Translations under genes and position numbers: made by a program | Part shown: piece after piece, positions 12,101 to 27,100 of the stretch | Numbering within the stretch: position 1 is the stretch's first letter | Layout of the letters: every line of letters starts with the position of its first letter | The notes under the pieces: model-generated | Told to the model about the DNA's origin: nothing | What the model saw: only the letters and a program-made list of their open reading frames with translations | Databases searched by the model: none | Source: Lepisosteus oculatus | Taxonomy: Eukaryota > Chordata > Actinopteri > Semionotiformes > Lepisosteidae | Direction: 5' to 3' | Length of the DNA: 64,000 nucleotides | Assembly: GCF_040954835.1 (NCBI RefSeq) | Contig: NC_090716.1 | Span: 14,011,275-14,075,274 of the forward strand

Positions 12101-15100
12101 AAAACATTTTAAAGACCATTATATCTCTTTGAGCAGAGTGCAGTTCATTATTCAGAACTGGAAGGCACCCAGACACTGTCTAGATCAGGTTGAGCTTCTG
12201 GGCAAGGAGGAAGTTTATCATGGTTGCTAACATGGAGGCCAACTGTGACTTTGAAAAAGTTATTGGTTCAGCGGTTTAGAGTTCAGTGGCTGAGATGTGA
12301 AAAAATGTCTATTGGTCAACAATATCCTGGATACACAAGGAGCTTTTACAGAGCTGGAAAAAAAAAACATCTCACACACCACATGGGATTTGCAACAAAG
12401 TAAATAAGTGATACTGTAAATATGTAACAAAATGTTGTGTGGTCAGGCAAGATAATACAAAGAGTTACACCTAACGCAAATCCAGCATAGTGCATCACTC
12501 AGTTAACACCATTCCTGCTGTCAAGCATGGCGGTGGCAGCATTATGTTATTCAGCTGTTTCTCATCAGCAGAGACTGGGAAACTTGTCAAGACCAATGTG
12601 AATATAGATGGAGCAAAACTCTGGCAAATATTAGAGGAAAACCTGCTTCAGACTATAAAACTGGGGCAAAAATGCAATCAACATATTCCACTTTTTTCTC
12701 TTTAGGTTTTGCCGACATTAACTGTAACTTCGTTTTTTTTGTTATTTTGTAATTTCATAAAAGGTATTACATACGTTTGCAAAGCATTGTACAGTATATT
12801 CTGTATATTACAATTACAATTTGAAAACAGGAATTTATCTAAATGATTTGCCTAAATATGTATCTATATTAGCAAAAGTACAATACCCTTAGATTTTAGA
12901 TGAAAGATAAAACCATGACATGTTTGAGTGATGAAGAATGCCTGGTTGCTGTCAGCATGATTGAAGGAGTGAAGTTACGTGGAGAATGAAAGGAGTTCTG
13001 CTTCAACTATCAACAGACTAGGAAACCAGGGAAACAAGGAAGTCTGCCCTGTGAGAGACAGCACAGTGACCCAGGACTGTCAGGACATCCATCTAACGCA
13101 TCTGCATAATCATTTTCAGACTGTGTGGTTAAAGAATAAATTCCAGGAAGCAATAACCCAACATCAGCAGAATGACTGTAGTTTTGTCTCTGCATGAAAA
13201 TTGCCTGCATTGCTAAGAGGCAATTTCAGAGATCATTCTGACAAATGAGACATGAAATTAACTTCTTCTGTAAGCCAGAGGACATCCAAAGCAGAGGTAG
13301 AGATGATTGGTGGATTGTTTTATTCACAAGACAAAGGAGAAGAGACGGTATCATTGTGAGTGTTATGCGGACCCTTGTGTTCAAGCCAGCTGGTGTAGTG
13401 CTGGAAATCTGATGATGTGGGGTGCAGTCTCCTTTAACACAAACATGCTTTTGGTTCCAATTGACGGTAGTCAGCTAATAGGCGGTACATTGACAAACCC
13501 TGAGCCAACAAGTTTGTTAATTCCTGGAGACTGGTCGGCAAATGTTTGATTACAATGGCACAGCTTCAAGAATACAATACCTGGTCTTGTTGTGGTCATG
13601 TTTTTCTCAAGACCTGATTCCAGAGGAAAAAGATTGGAACCAGCATCTTAAAGCCATCAACAGGAGACAGCTGCAACTAGAGTTGTCTACGCTTGTGTTA
13701 AAGTACACGGAGGTTATACTCAGTTCTAACTTTAATTAAAGTGTTTCAAGTTTTTGTTTAAAACTCTTTAAATATTTGATTAAATCCATTTGTTCGACAT
13801 CTTCCTGTCAAATGTGATGCAATAGGATTCCAGGTCTCATTCTGGAATTAAGCCCTAGAGCACATGACATGCTGTAAGTCTCCCACTTCCAAGATGGCTC
13901 TGTTTTAGCTGGTGTGTCAGTTTGCTTCGAGGGTCACTGGGAGAGTGGCGGACCGGCTGCTTCTCAGAGCCTGTACACCGACATGTTAGACACATTGCAG
14001 ATTATTTAGGATGGAAAGACAAACACCTTACAAATGTTACAAACACAGAGTCCATAGACATTTCCAACATTGCTCTGTCCCGCATGTCCGACAGGAAAAG
14101 AAAACGTTTTACAGCCTGTCTGGCGCAACTAGCTTTAAATTACTGTATTTCCAAATAATTCAAATGAACCATAGTATACAGGGAGTGCCTGACTCAGGAT
14201 GAAAATATTCTATTGTGTGTTCTCATATTGCAGACTCTCATAGGACACCTTTATACAAGAGCAGGTTATACAGTACAAATGTAGTTTGCAATTACAAATG
14301 CTATTCAGACAATTAAAAAAAACATTCTACAAATGTAGCACTGTATACTTGAGTATAGTTAAGGTGCATTCAAAAAAGGGAAACAGCAGCTTGTGCATTA
14401 TGTGTATGTTTATACTGTATATACAGTACAGTATGTATTGAAATGTAATGAATATAAATATCAGTGATCATTATACTACTTTGAAATCATGAAGCTCCTG
14501 CACACACACATTATTCTTAAAATGGTCTTTGAAAGGCTTTGACTTATTAATATTGCCAAAAGCCAGTTGAAAAATTGACAAATTGTTTATAGAGCCTTGG
14601 AAAACCCACCTGTTTATGTCATTAAGGCCAACTGGTCTCTTTTCACTTGTTAAAAATGTCTGTCCTTTGTCATTTATAACCCTTTTTAACCTTTATCTCT
14701 AAAATCACTGAAAGGCTTGTTATGGTTTCTGAAATCTTAATGGTAGAAGAGAACATAAAGGAGCAGCAATGGGCATAATTCCAGTTACCTACTTTGCATA
14801 CTGTACATCCAGTAAAGACAACTGTCTGCTTGGCTCATATGCCGTCAAACAACATGTCAAAACACAATACATTATATACTGTACAGTATATTGGAATGTC
14901 ATTTTGTAATTAAGCATACATTTCTCAGGGCTATGCGAGTAAGGCACCATCCCAACTAATTCGCGTTAGTAATAAACCTCCTAACATTCTTTGCTTCATT
15001 GCACACACAAGGCAACAAAATTATTGCAGGTACCAGGAAAACAGCTGCAATACGAGTTGTGTATCTTACAGCTGGAGAGGTTGAAGGTGTCCTCATAAAT

Positions 15101-18100
15101 CGAGGCTCTCACTAGAATCCTCAGAAAGACTGAATTCCACTGGCCAATCCAGGAGCTTCAATTGGCAATCCGTTATCTAATTAAAACCAACCACATTGCA
15201 CTCCGGGGACTGCAGTCCCCACGGTTGAGACAGGGCCTCCCATTCACAGGAGAAATGAAGTGCTTCATTTTTGTAGAACCTATTGACCACAATTTAAAAG
15301 AAACAAAAAGCAAAACCATCCATTTTTAAACCACATTACAGTAAAGAAAAAAAAACAATGCTTTACATTGGGGCACCTTTGCTAGGTGTTGTGCACCCTT
15401 GCTAGGATTGTAAAAATAATGTGGTTCCATTGCAAATTGTGACAGATACTGTCTCAAACCTCTGCATTTCTCCAGTTTTAAAAGTTGTAACTGGATTATA
15501 TACAGGACTTGACCCAGGAGCAGCTTTTTTGGCACTCAGCCATATCACTGTCAGTTCCTTGCAACGGACTCAACAGAGAATCACTTAGTCTTCAGAAATT
15601 TCACTGCCACATTCATTAAAGACTCTTGACTCATGAACTCATGTCGAGAAACATTTTACATTTAAGTCATGGAACTCAACTGTTTCTTTGCAGTATGGTA
15701 ACTATCATACTAATTGACAAGGAATGCTGTTCAGAGTGTAGAACAGTTCATCCTTTGTAAATGGCTGTAATTGACTCCCCAACAGTTTTGTCTAGTTTTG
15801 TCCACAACTAAGTGTGCGGACATTTAGCTTTCTTTACAAGTAAACGATGCTTGTTTTGATGCATCCACTGTGTACATTTCTGTGGCTCTCACAGTTATGT
15901 AGTGCCATTATTTCCCATGGAGGAAAGGAGGGAGAAACAGACCTCAGTTGATGTCTCAGAAATAAAAGAGAAATCTACACACAAATCTGGAAGGTATATC
16001 TGTGACTATAAAGAACCTGTAAGCAGCTACTGGAAGCTCCATTTTAGAGAGAACTCTGGTACACAGAAGAGAAGCTGATTAAGAGTGTCAAATATTTTAT
16101 TTTGAAAACCAAATAGGAGCTCATTAGTTATTCTTTTTAAATGACTATGTTAGAGCAGATGCATAAACAGTACCTTTTCTTCCTTTTCCATACTGACATG
16201 ATTTACCAGGAGTTACTATACACTGCCAACTGTGAACATACTGTATAAGGTGTTTTACCAATAGAAGTTATGTTCCTGCACACAAAGTTTTATTGTGATG
16301 AAATATTTTGCATCATAATCTCAGTGGAATTTCTTCGCAATAGTCTAAATATTTAATTCCCTTTCAAACCATCATCTGTTCCACCCATTTCCACTATGTC
16401 CAATCAATGTGTTTTTTAATCAAATCGATCAGATGAACCCTAAGTAGAAGAATAGAGTTTAAATATTGCTAATGTTACTATGGAAAAACAGGGGCCAAGT
16501 TAAAAAACGGTGGAAAGTCCCACTGCAGAGTATTCCAAGACCACATTTGAAAATATGTGTTTCAGGAATTTCAGCAGAGGGCTTAAAGAAAACAAAAGCT
16601 TCCTACTCATATTTAAATCACATTAAAGCACATTGAAGAGTTCAGTGTCATATGGAATCAATGACACTTTTAAAAGGAGTTTGTGAGTAGCAGTGATGAG
16701 ATAAAAACATAAAAACGTACAAAGCTGAAGACTTTGTGAAATTCTTGTGCAAAGTTATTCCAAAGAGCATACAGTATGTCTTGTTGCATTTGACAGACTG
16801 TTCCACAACCATGTGAATTCTCTACATTTCTTAGAGAATGTACAGAGTATTGTGATTGATGTAGCTGTGTACTAATATTTTGTGTCTTTAATCATTTATC
16901 AATGTCTCAAATTCTAAGAATTGCAAATAGGAATACAGTGTTTAAAGTAGTTTTGTGATTTTATTTGAAGTGCCGACACTCCTGTAATCACAAAGCCTGA
17001 AATGGATAAAACTTTCAAACCTCTAAAAGTAATGCGCTGTCGACAAACATTCCTGTTGAAAACGCAAATGAATGCAAGCCAGTGAACTTGTCATAAAGAA
17101 TTCTGTGGTGTACAACTTCTGAAAAGATGTTGCTTACTGGGCAATGAAACAGGCAGACTGAGATATGAGACGAAAATAAGGCTATGTAAGGACAAACAAC
17201 TGACCTCAGTCAAAATACTCCCCCTCTGTGCTAGACAAAGCTTACTTCATATTTCTATTGTGCATGCTGTGTTTCAAACAGCGGCCATTGCCCCTTGAAA
17301 AGTTCATCCTGTTGAACTTCTGGGAAGATGTGTAATTTTATAAACTTCCTAATACTCTAAGACACTCAGCTTTGTTTTGCCATTTATGTTTAAACTGTGA
17401 AGCTTAAAAGCTAGGAGCAGATGTGAAAATTATTGCTGACATCTCAAGTGGTTCTCTTTGTAAAAATACCACTCAATAGACTGTACAGTAGCTTTAGATA
17501 TTCTTTTTTTTTTTTTTTTTTTTTGCTTGTAGCCTGTGTGCTAAGACTTGATTGTTTGGGGTTTCAGAATACAAGTTCATCAATGACAACTGCCCGGGCG
17601 CCGAGTGGAACATCATGTGCCGGGGCTGCTGTGAGTATGACCAGATCCGCTGCAAGTGCCCCAGCCAGGGGGAGGTAGTGGGCTACGCCGTGCCGTGCTG
17701 CAGGAACGAGGACAACGAATGTGATCCCTGCATATTCCACCCAGGTAAAAGACTCAGCTGACCCTGTGAGTCCCTGTAAACCATTTTTATTCATCAAGTT
17801 ACTGCACAAATGGCTTACTGGTCACTGTATGATTCAGTGAAATAGATGCATAGTAAAATATAGACAGGAGTCATGTCACAAAACTGTACAATGCAGTTCA
17901 AACCTAATGCAGTGGGTAACACAGTGAGGCACGTTACTATAGTGGCCACAACTGTTAAATAGTGAACAGTTCAGGATAAGTGCCAATGTTGAGCTGTATA
18001 ATATTATGATCTATACTGATTTTTGCTCATTTTCCTAAGAGATCAAGTAGTTAATGCCTTTTAAAAAAGTCTCAGCAGACTTTTTTCCTGATATCTCATA

Positions 18101-21100
18101 CACTTTATAAGAATCTATCCTGATAAATATGTTGAAATGTTTGGATTTTTTTCTGATGTATAGGCATTTATTTTAGTGTCAGATATTAAAATTTGAATGG
18201 AAATGTAAATGTGTTTATTTTTAAAAATACTTTTGACATGAATTCTAGTATTTGTGTTTTATATTTCAAAATAATGTTTGAAATTCTTTTTCTTTAGTGT
18301 CGAGGTAACATTAAGGAAGTATCATTGTTCAACTTTTGTAAACATGTAAACAGATGTCAGTGAGCTCTGAGCATTTAAGGTAGCATCGCTACCTCACAGT
18401 GCAACAGTACATGTACGTTCTTGTGTTCAATGGGTTTCCTCCAGGTGCTCTGGTTTCCTCCCACAGTTCAAAGACATACTGGTAGGCTAATTGGTTTTCG
18501 GGAAAATCGACCTTGGTGTGAGTATGTGTGTGTGTGTCTCTGTGTGCCCTGTGAAGGACTGACATCCCATCCAGGGTGTACCCTGGCTTGCCTGCTTGTC
18601 GGGTCGGGCTCTGGCACCCCCACAGCCCAGTATTGGATGAAGCGGTTAGAAAATGGGTGGGTGGAATTTGCTTTACCATGAATCCTAATGAGTGAACTAG
18701 AGGTCTTCAGCATCCATGCTTAGGAGTGAGCCTCAGACCTGAGAGCACACTGCCTTACAGTATTTCTGCAAACACAGCAAGCTCAGGGCTGACATACTAC
18801 ATCATTTAGCTCCTTACACCTTTCCAGAACGCCTGTTACTCTCCTCCCTTCTCTTCTCCAGGCTGCAGTATTTTTGAGAATTGTAAACGCTGCCACAATG
18901 GGACCTGGGGGGTGAGAGATGACTTCTTCATCAAAGGAAAGTACTGCACTGAGTGCCGGAGGGGCTGGTCTGGAGGCGATTGCATGAGTGAGTGTCTCTC
19001 ACTCTGTTCAGACCCGGGAATATGCCCTGTATCTTCATCTTCAGTATCTTCCCAACTGAGAAATCTGAAAACTGAGAAATGATGTTATAGTAACTGCCAG
19101 TTTGTTATAAACATGACACTTTGATTCAAAAATGCTAATTTTTAAAGACAAAAGCTTTGTCAATTATAAAAAAATATATATTTCAGAGAAATAAATGACA
19201 CAAACTGATATTAAGTGTCATAGCAAATCAAATCAACGTGTGTAAATAGTCTACTGAAATTCAGCACTTTGGACAGTTCTTAATACAAAAGCACAATGCC
19301 AGATTTTTTGTTTTTGTTTTGGCAATACATTTGCCTATTCGTTATGTTTTACATTGCAATTAAAAGAATAAGTTAGGATACAAAAATAATGCTAATTTAT
19401 ATTACCAAATGATTATTACTAATATTAGGGATATTAGCACTGTGTGACATATTGTCCACAAGATGTGGAGACTAATGCAACACATTAGAATTGCTGTTCC
19501 ACCGCAGTAAAATAATTTAACTTTTGTTCGACCCTCAAAGTTTCTGTTGTATCTTGAACATAGAAACTGTTTTAAAGCTCTGTTCCTCTCCCTTCTCCTC
19601 TCGCAGAATGTGGAGGAGTTATCAATTTGCCAAGAGGTCACATCACCTTAGAAGGTTACCCCAACAATGCACACTGTGAGTGGACAATACAAGTCAGCCC
19701 GGACTTTAACATTGAATTAAGGTAAGCTTCAACTGTATCAGATTCCAGATTCCTGTAAGCATTATTTGAAAGGCAAAAGATGATTCATCAGTTTTAAGAA
19801 CTTCTTAAAAGCTATAAATGAGAGCAGGCCATTTGATAAATCTAGCTGACATTGTTTCTGATAGATGATTGTTCAGGGGTCTGTCCAGCCTTCTCTCGAT
19901 ATATCCAGAGCAACAATCTTTTTGTAACCTGGTGCTCAAAATTGTATATACTATTCCTGGAAATAAGGAATATTTGTGCATTATTCATTTGAACGTATCA
20001 TCTCTCTGTTTAGATTCTTCAATTCTAATTATGTATTCTAATACTCTGTTTAAACTTTTTATTGTTTCCCCACAGTGTCTGGGAAATTAAATTGATTAGT
20101 GTCTCTATAAACTCATCTTATTTCTAAGGTACAGCGTGTATAGAAATATCTATATTCCTATCAGTCCTGACAAGCTTCCCAGTCTCTTCTAATGAGAAGC
20201 GTTAAGACTGCAAACTTTAAAGCAACAAAATGTGAAAATTGTGCAAGGGTCTTGTTTAAATTGACTATCCCCTAGATTCCTATTCCCATAAAATTATTCA
20301 TCCAGTTTGACTCTTAAATAGAATTTCCACAACGTTTCATTGGATAAGACTTTAATTATTGTAAGACTTGCTGGCCTTAAATTACTTGTTTCAGCTTTGT
20401 CCCATTTTATATATGAAGTGCTCCATTAACAATTTTCCAGTCAATATTGTATGCCTTTCTTGAGTGAGTGCTGGAAGAGATTAGTTAATGGACTGGAATA
20501 ACAGTCCATGGGCAGAATACAAGCACACTCAGGCCCTGGTGTTTGGTTTCTATTTTTCTTAAGTGCTTCTTGACCCATAAAACATTGGTCTTCTCTGTGC
20601 TAATATTAATTAAAATAGCACTTAACACTGAAATGTTATGACAGCCTGAACGATGTTTCTTGTTTCTTCTTTGGTAAACTCCTGAATGAAATATTTTTAA
20701 ATACATCAGTATCAGTCTTCTTCTAAACACTTCCCATTCATAATTCTGGGATACTATACTTAATTTTTTATTGTTTATCATTGTAGTACTGAACAATATT
20801 TGTTTTTTATCACACCCACACCCTGGATTAGGTTCCTTGAATTGTTATGTAACCCAAATCTTCCGTAAATCAGAAGCAAGCCATTCTTAGATGTTTCATG
20901 AATACATACAGTATAGAACATTGCCATTCATGAGAGTGCAGAGATCCTCGATTATTTTCCCTCGAGTGAGAAAGGAGTGACGGAAGGGCAGAACTGCAGG
21001 CCCACCAGGGTTTAATGTCCTTTAATGGTCAACAGGTGTGTGTGTTAATCTCTGAAGGAGGTAGACAGAAAGGGAGAGAAAGCACTGTAGCAGCAGCTCA

Positions 21101-24100
21101 GTGCATGATGTAGAGAGAAAACAAACGTTTTCTGATTATATACTGTACTGGAGGGGAGAGAAATTAAGTAACAAAAAGATGAAAGAAATGTTTTTAAATC
21201 CCTACGATTTAAAAATATTCAGTACAGTAAATACATTAGAATTACTTTTTGACAAATGAATAAAATACTGTATATTTCATTACCCTACACTGCACTGTTC
21301 AGTAATTAAAAACAAAATTAACTGGACAGTAAATGATAAAAATAAAAAAAAGTATGTTCTTCCTTGGCATGATTAAGATATGGTTTACTTGAGTTTTTCA
21401 ATGATAAAGCTCAAGTGAATATGCAAAAGGTGCTGATTTCAATCAGCTGGTAGACCGCTGATTGTTTGGTTTGTGTGTTGAATTTCTAAAGCAGACCAAC
21501 CTGTTTTCAATTTAAATCTCGGATCCAAAAAAACAAATACCTGTCATTTTTGTAGAGGGGGAAAAAAACTGTGCGGCTCTTTCTCTAGAGCTTATACACG
21601 TTGCCATCGTGGAAGCAGTTCACACCAGACCTGCCTCATGTGTTCTCCAGATTTATCACTGATGATCAGTATGCTAACTTTTAAGCAGAAAGTATGTCAA
21701 TAAAGGGAAACAATTACAATCTCAACAATATGCTCTTAAACATATAAAATAAAAACCAGCAACTATTGCTTGGCTGCATGGTCAATTGGACTAAATTAAC
21801 TAAACCTGAATGACAGTGGTTTTCACAAATTCCCCCTCTCACCCTTCTGCAGTTTCTGCGTCTTGGCATTGTTTTGCTTCATTATATTCTTCCAATTGGG
21901 TAAGTATGATACTTCCAGTGATTGACCAGTATTTCACAACAGGAGGAGAAAATTTAGTCCTGGAATAGAAAATACAACATGAAGCCTAGACAAAAGGCTT
22001 CAACCTTCACTCGCAAAAAAAAAACTGCTTATTTTTCTTGGTGCCAATTAGAAGATAACTTGTGGTGAAGGAGACTGTTCTTGAATGTGTCTCCTTTTGT
22101 GGTTTGTCTGGAATCTGCTATGGCTCATTTCTATGGCACGGAAGTCCTAGAGGCGCTAGTAGCTAATTCAATTCAGTTGCACATGTCTGAATGTGATTTC
22201 ACATGTCTAAAGTACAGTAATAAGAGAGGCCATGGACAAGGCATGTCATACTGAAATAATTTCTGATAGGATCATATCAGGTACCTTAAGAAAAGCTGCC
22301 ACTGAAATGGATATTTTTTTCAAGAACCTTTAATCTGGGCCAACAACCATAGGACTACAGTATGAACCACTTAAGACACTTATTGCTTAAGATAAGAGCT
22401 TTTACTACAAATCCCATTTGTAAGAGTTGGCAGGAAAAAAACTTTATTCCGGATTTGGTAGTAAATCGTGACAGGCTAGAATGCTATCTTTGGCGAAATG
22501 TCTGCTACCTGCAATGCTGCTTTGAGCTGAACTGTCTTTTTAACTTTTATGTGAAAAGTTTGATTGTAATGTGCACCAAATGCCTATAAACATGAGGATC
22601 ATTCCCACTGACACATGGGCATCATACTGTATTTCACTCATTCAGCAGAATTAATATGCAGGTGTTTTATTCTTTCTCCTTAAAGTTTGCTGTTTGACCT
22701 TTTGATTATTGAAATCTAGTAAGTGCATTTTTTTTACTGAAGTTCAAATAAAATTATGGTTTTGAAACATTTTTTTTGCTTTGCTTTCACTTAGCCAAGG
22801 GAATGTTATGAATGTTGGTTATTATTTATGTTCAGCATTTTTTCCTGTCACTATTGGCAGCTTTTCCAAGCAAAAAAAGTCAACTGCAGATGCTGAGAGC
22901 TAATCCTAACCCCCAGTGCCAAACACTAACCCAGACGAAGCATTTGAGTAAAAAGAGACTTCTGTCTTATACTGCAATATGTACAAAGAATTCAAGAAGT
23001 AAAACTCTTTTACTTTATGTTCTACCATGGTTAGACAGAATATAAAGAATTTATAAAACTGTATTTTTAAGCCAAATTGTGCACTTTATATATTCCTGTA
23101 AAACCTCTGGAAAAATCTTTCTTTTAAAAATAGAAGTATTTTATTGTACATGCATTGTATCTAAAACAACTAAAAGCATTTACTAATGACATATTCTGGA
23201 TGATACATGCTGTTTTCATCCTATCTCCAGGATCAATTTTGGTTTTTTGCTAAATAAAGAGGAAAAGAACAGTTAATTATAGCCCAACAGGGCCAATTTT
23301 TAGCTATTTTGCCACAGATTCAAGGGGTAGGGTTCCAAAATAGATTTTGTAATCCCATTTATTAGCTGAATATGTGTTTATTTAATTAGTAGCAGAGGTT
23401 TGTTTTCAGTTTCACTCAATCTAATTGCGCAGTACACTTGTAGGCATGTAACTAATTGTTTCAGTTGCTTGTTTGTTATTTAATTCTGTGTATCCAACTA
23501 GTACCCAGCACTCACGCATAACTGAAAAACAAAAAGGAGCTTGTATGAAATCAGCACTGTTCTAGTAGTTAGATGAAGTACATTTCACAAGGAACATGTT
23601 TTTTATTTCTAGATAAGTATCCAGACATTGCATACATCATAATTGTTATAGTTAAGCCAATGTTCTACATATTTAACTTACTGTATATGGAACATGGTCA
23701 TGGAATATAGACCTGTTTTTGAAAAAATAGCCCATACTGATATAAAAAGCCAATAATATGCTTAATTGTGAAACACAAGAGGTGAAAAATATGACCATTG
23801 AACCTTACTTTTGTGAGATTTACAATAAGAATAACAGATATTAACATGAAAGTTTACAAGCAATAGGAGTGGAGAGCATTCATGCCAAACAGTATGAGAA
23901 AGAATCTCAGGCTAGCGAGTTCTTCTAGGGCACCGAAAGACCTGAAGACTACAGTACCTACAGATCCTAGAGAACAGGTGAGCGCCTTTAGTTGAATAAA
24001 TATGTTTGGCAAAGCGTATGGTGTTTCCAAGGACTGCGATACCTGAGAACAGTGAAGGAGGAGAAAACCACTCATTTTCCTTATTGTGCTCTACTATGGG

Positions 24101-27100
24101 GAGGGTGATACAGTAAGTAACCTCAAGAGAGAAATGGTGGTGTACTGTACACACCCCTGCTGCCTCACTGAAGACGACAGCAGGACTTGATAACGTTTAG
24201 ATCCCAGGAGCTCACAGTCCCCAGAGCACATGCAGGATGTTTCAGAGAACTCACCTCTTGTAACTTTCACTGCGACTCATACTGTGTCTCCTGGAGAGGT
24301 GGAGCAACTAGAATTGGATGAATGGTTCAATATCTTCATGAAGATTTTTGTTTTATTCTTGAAAATACAACAGCGGAAGAGAATTTCAGTGCAGCAATAC
24401 CACCTTCCCGCAGGGCAGGACAGCAACCTTGTTTATAAATAAAAGTCAAGGAGAAGGAAGTTATATTTTCCCTATGCATTGTTAGTTAGGTAAAATGTCC
24501 TTTATCATTTCACATGTGCAGAACATTTCCTCATTAAAACTAATGAGTGCCATCTGTTCCTGTTTTTTTCACAGTATATGTGTATATCATTTCATAAAAT
24601 GTATTTCAGCTGAGCTCAGATCTGCCTTATGTGCAATTATGGTATTTGTTTCACACAAACAACTGTAGCTTTGAGTGACTCTTGTGTGCTGGAAATGGTC
24701 ATGATCTCACTGGAAACACTTACAGACTTAATGACATGAAATTCTACATTAATCGTTTTTGCAGGGAGCTGCAGATTTTGAAAGCTGATGATGGGGTTTA
24801 AAAACAAGCAGCCTAAGTACAGGAATCAAATATTTATAAGCATTTTGTTCCCACAAAAAGGAGGAAATTAAAATAAATGCTTCACACTTTTTTAATCAAT
24901 AAATGAGTCATGAATTGTTATTTTTATTTTGAGATTATTGAACCAACTGTCTGGCTTAGTTAACATGAAAACAATACATCGCTGTAATAAATCATATTTA
25001 TCACGACAAAGTGCTGAAGTTACTTAGCATTGGTTGCTAATTGGCAGAGTTAATAATCTTCTTTTGTGTTTCTTGATTTGTTTTTAAGGGGAATATTTAA
25101 TGCTCTGTTGCCAGATCACTACAATATATTTTGAATGTTAGTAAATAGTACATGGATGTTGTTTGGATTTGTCTGAAATTTTATTTTTAACGGAAAAATG
25201 TTACTGTATCCAAAGAGTTACACATTTTTTTATTCTCTTTTTTGTTGTTTTTCTCAGCACACAATACAAACTTTTCTTTTGTGCTTCCTTAATGACACTG
25301 AAGTTATTGTTCTATGTTAAGTTATGATTTAAGAGTTAAGAGTGGAGCTCAGTAAAACCACCTACCCAAACGTTTTGTGTTGTGAAAGTTGCAATTTTCA
25401 GTTGTCAGCTAGGGGTTTTGCAACCTCCTGGCATGTGAACAACACAGATAAAACAACATGTATGAATCCTCCAAAATCTTACACAGTACACAGAAACAAC
25501 CTCGTAGATCTTTGTGCCATTGCTACAGTTTTATGTTAAAATGACTACTTTTAAACATTTCCAAACTGTGAACTGGTTATCTTAATACAATACTGGATTC
25601 AGGTTGATCTCATGTATATAAAAACAGATACTGTTTTAATCTTTTCTTTGAGGAAGAACTCTAATGTTTTGGCCTATGTGCTTTGTCTGTGCAGGGATCT
25701 CTAAGTGAAAAAGGGTATAGTACATACTGCACCAGTGCACAGGGGCTCTTCAACATCAAGCTCATCCTGGGTACTATAGCATCTAGCAGACTGAGAGTAG
25801 AGAACTGCTCCTAGCAATGCCGGTCCCCACTATACAGCTAGGAGAACTGCAGAACTGGGGTAAAATACCTCACTCAGGAGTAGTGTCAGCAGGTGGGACC
25901 CGAACAGCATACCCACTACTCTATGATGTTCCCTGCTTTTAAGTGAACCACAATATAACAGTATAATATAACAGTTTAATAATGTATCACAATATAACAC
26001 AATATATACATTTTCCAATATCTGAATTGCTTGATATAATATTCTTTTTCCTCTTCTAAAAGGACATCTGTTCTCTACAATTTAAGAAATTGTAGAAATG
26101 ACCTTTTGTAACTTATGAATTCCACCAGCATATTTTGGATAGGGAATAGGCTTTCAGAGTAAATGCTGTGGTAACCCTAAGCATAACAGTGATGAAGAAC
26201 AGCAGTTCTGAAGACAATTGTTAGAGAATGCCTTTCCAAGACCTATGCAGTTTTAAGGTATTTGCTTGCAGTAGCTCTTACAATCAATCTGTAGTGCTAA
26301 TATTCTAGTGGTTTAAAATCTTAATTTCGTTTATCATAGTTATAGTTTCTACTGTGCAAAGCTCAGTCTTACTCTCCTTCCCTCAGGTTTCTAATGCTCA
26401 GCCTGGAGTTCGACTACAGCTGTCGCTATGACTATGTGGAAGTGCGGGATGGCGACAGTGTGGACTCGCGTGTGATTGGGCGGTTCTGTGGGAACGAGAG
26501 ACCTGCTCCCATCAGGAGCTCTGGCAGCTCCCTTCACATTCTCTTCGTCTCAGATGGCTACAAAAGCTTTGATGGGTTTTTTGCCACTTTTGAAGAGAGC
26601 TCAGGTAACTGTAACAGGATTTTATATCAGTTTTAACCTGTGATCTTTCTGCGTCTTGTACTGTACTTCATCTTAGTCACCTGTCTTTTGGAAGAACAAA
26701 TAATTCTACAATATTCCTGCTTTATTTATATTTTAAATTTACCCAAGATTCAGTTCAAGAGACTGCATTTTACAACAACAAAGAAGAGACAGGGCCTGTG
26801 ATATTTCCCTTATTTTTGCACAGCTGTTTAATTTTACTTATTAAGAAGAATACTTTAGTTGTTTATATAATGTTAAATGTACAGTAAATAATACAGTAGA
26901 TGGCAATAATTTTAGTCAGTATCTCAACAAACCTTTAATACTCTTCAACTGCTTTTATTCTCTAAAGTAATCTGTTAGTCCAGATCAGACCCAGTCCAGT
27001 CCTAACAGCCTTGACGTTCTCTGCAAGCCAGTCTTCCCAGTCCCAACCATCTTCCTATTTCCCATTTCCATCTGCAGCCTGCAGCTCCTCCCCTTGTCTC

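Larger units (their letters stand above)
6132..17567 (+). other. PAMR1 intron 1 (11.4 kb)
   Basis: Bounded by GTAAGAG and TTTCAG. Holds a SINE (6.9-7.2 kb), a dispersed repeat (7.6-8.1 kb) and three Tc1-like relics (10.0-13.7 kb). 8.2-9.9, 10.4-11.8 and 13.8-17.5 kb show nothing I recognise, apart from a 16-bp palindrome at 15205-15220 (GGGGACTGCAGTCCCC). Confidence 0.85.

Noticed and set aside
15205..15220. 16-bp palindrome GGGGACTGCAGTCCCC as a functional site
   Set aside because: Isolated, in the middle of intron 1, with nothing around it to suggest a role.
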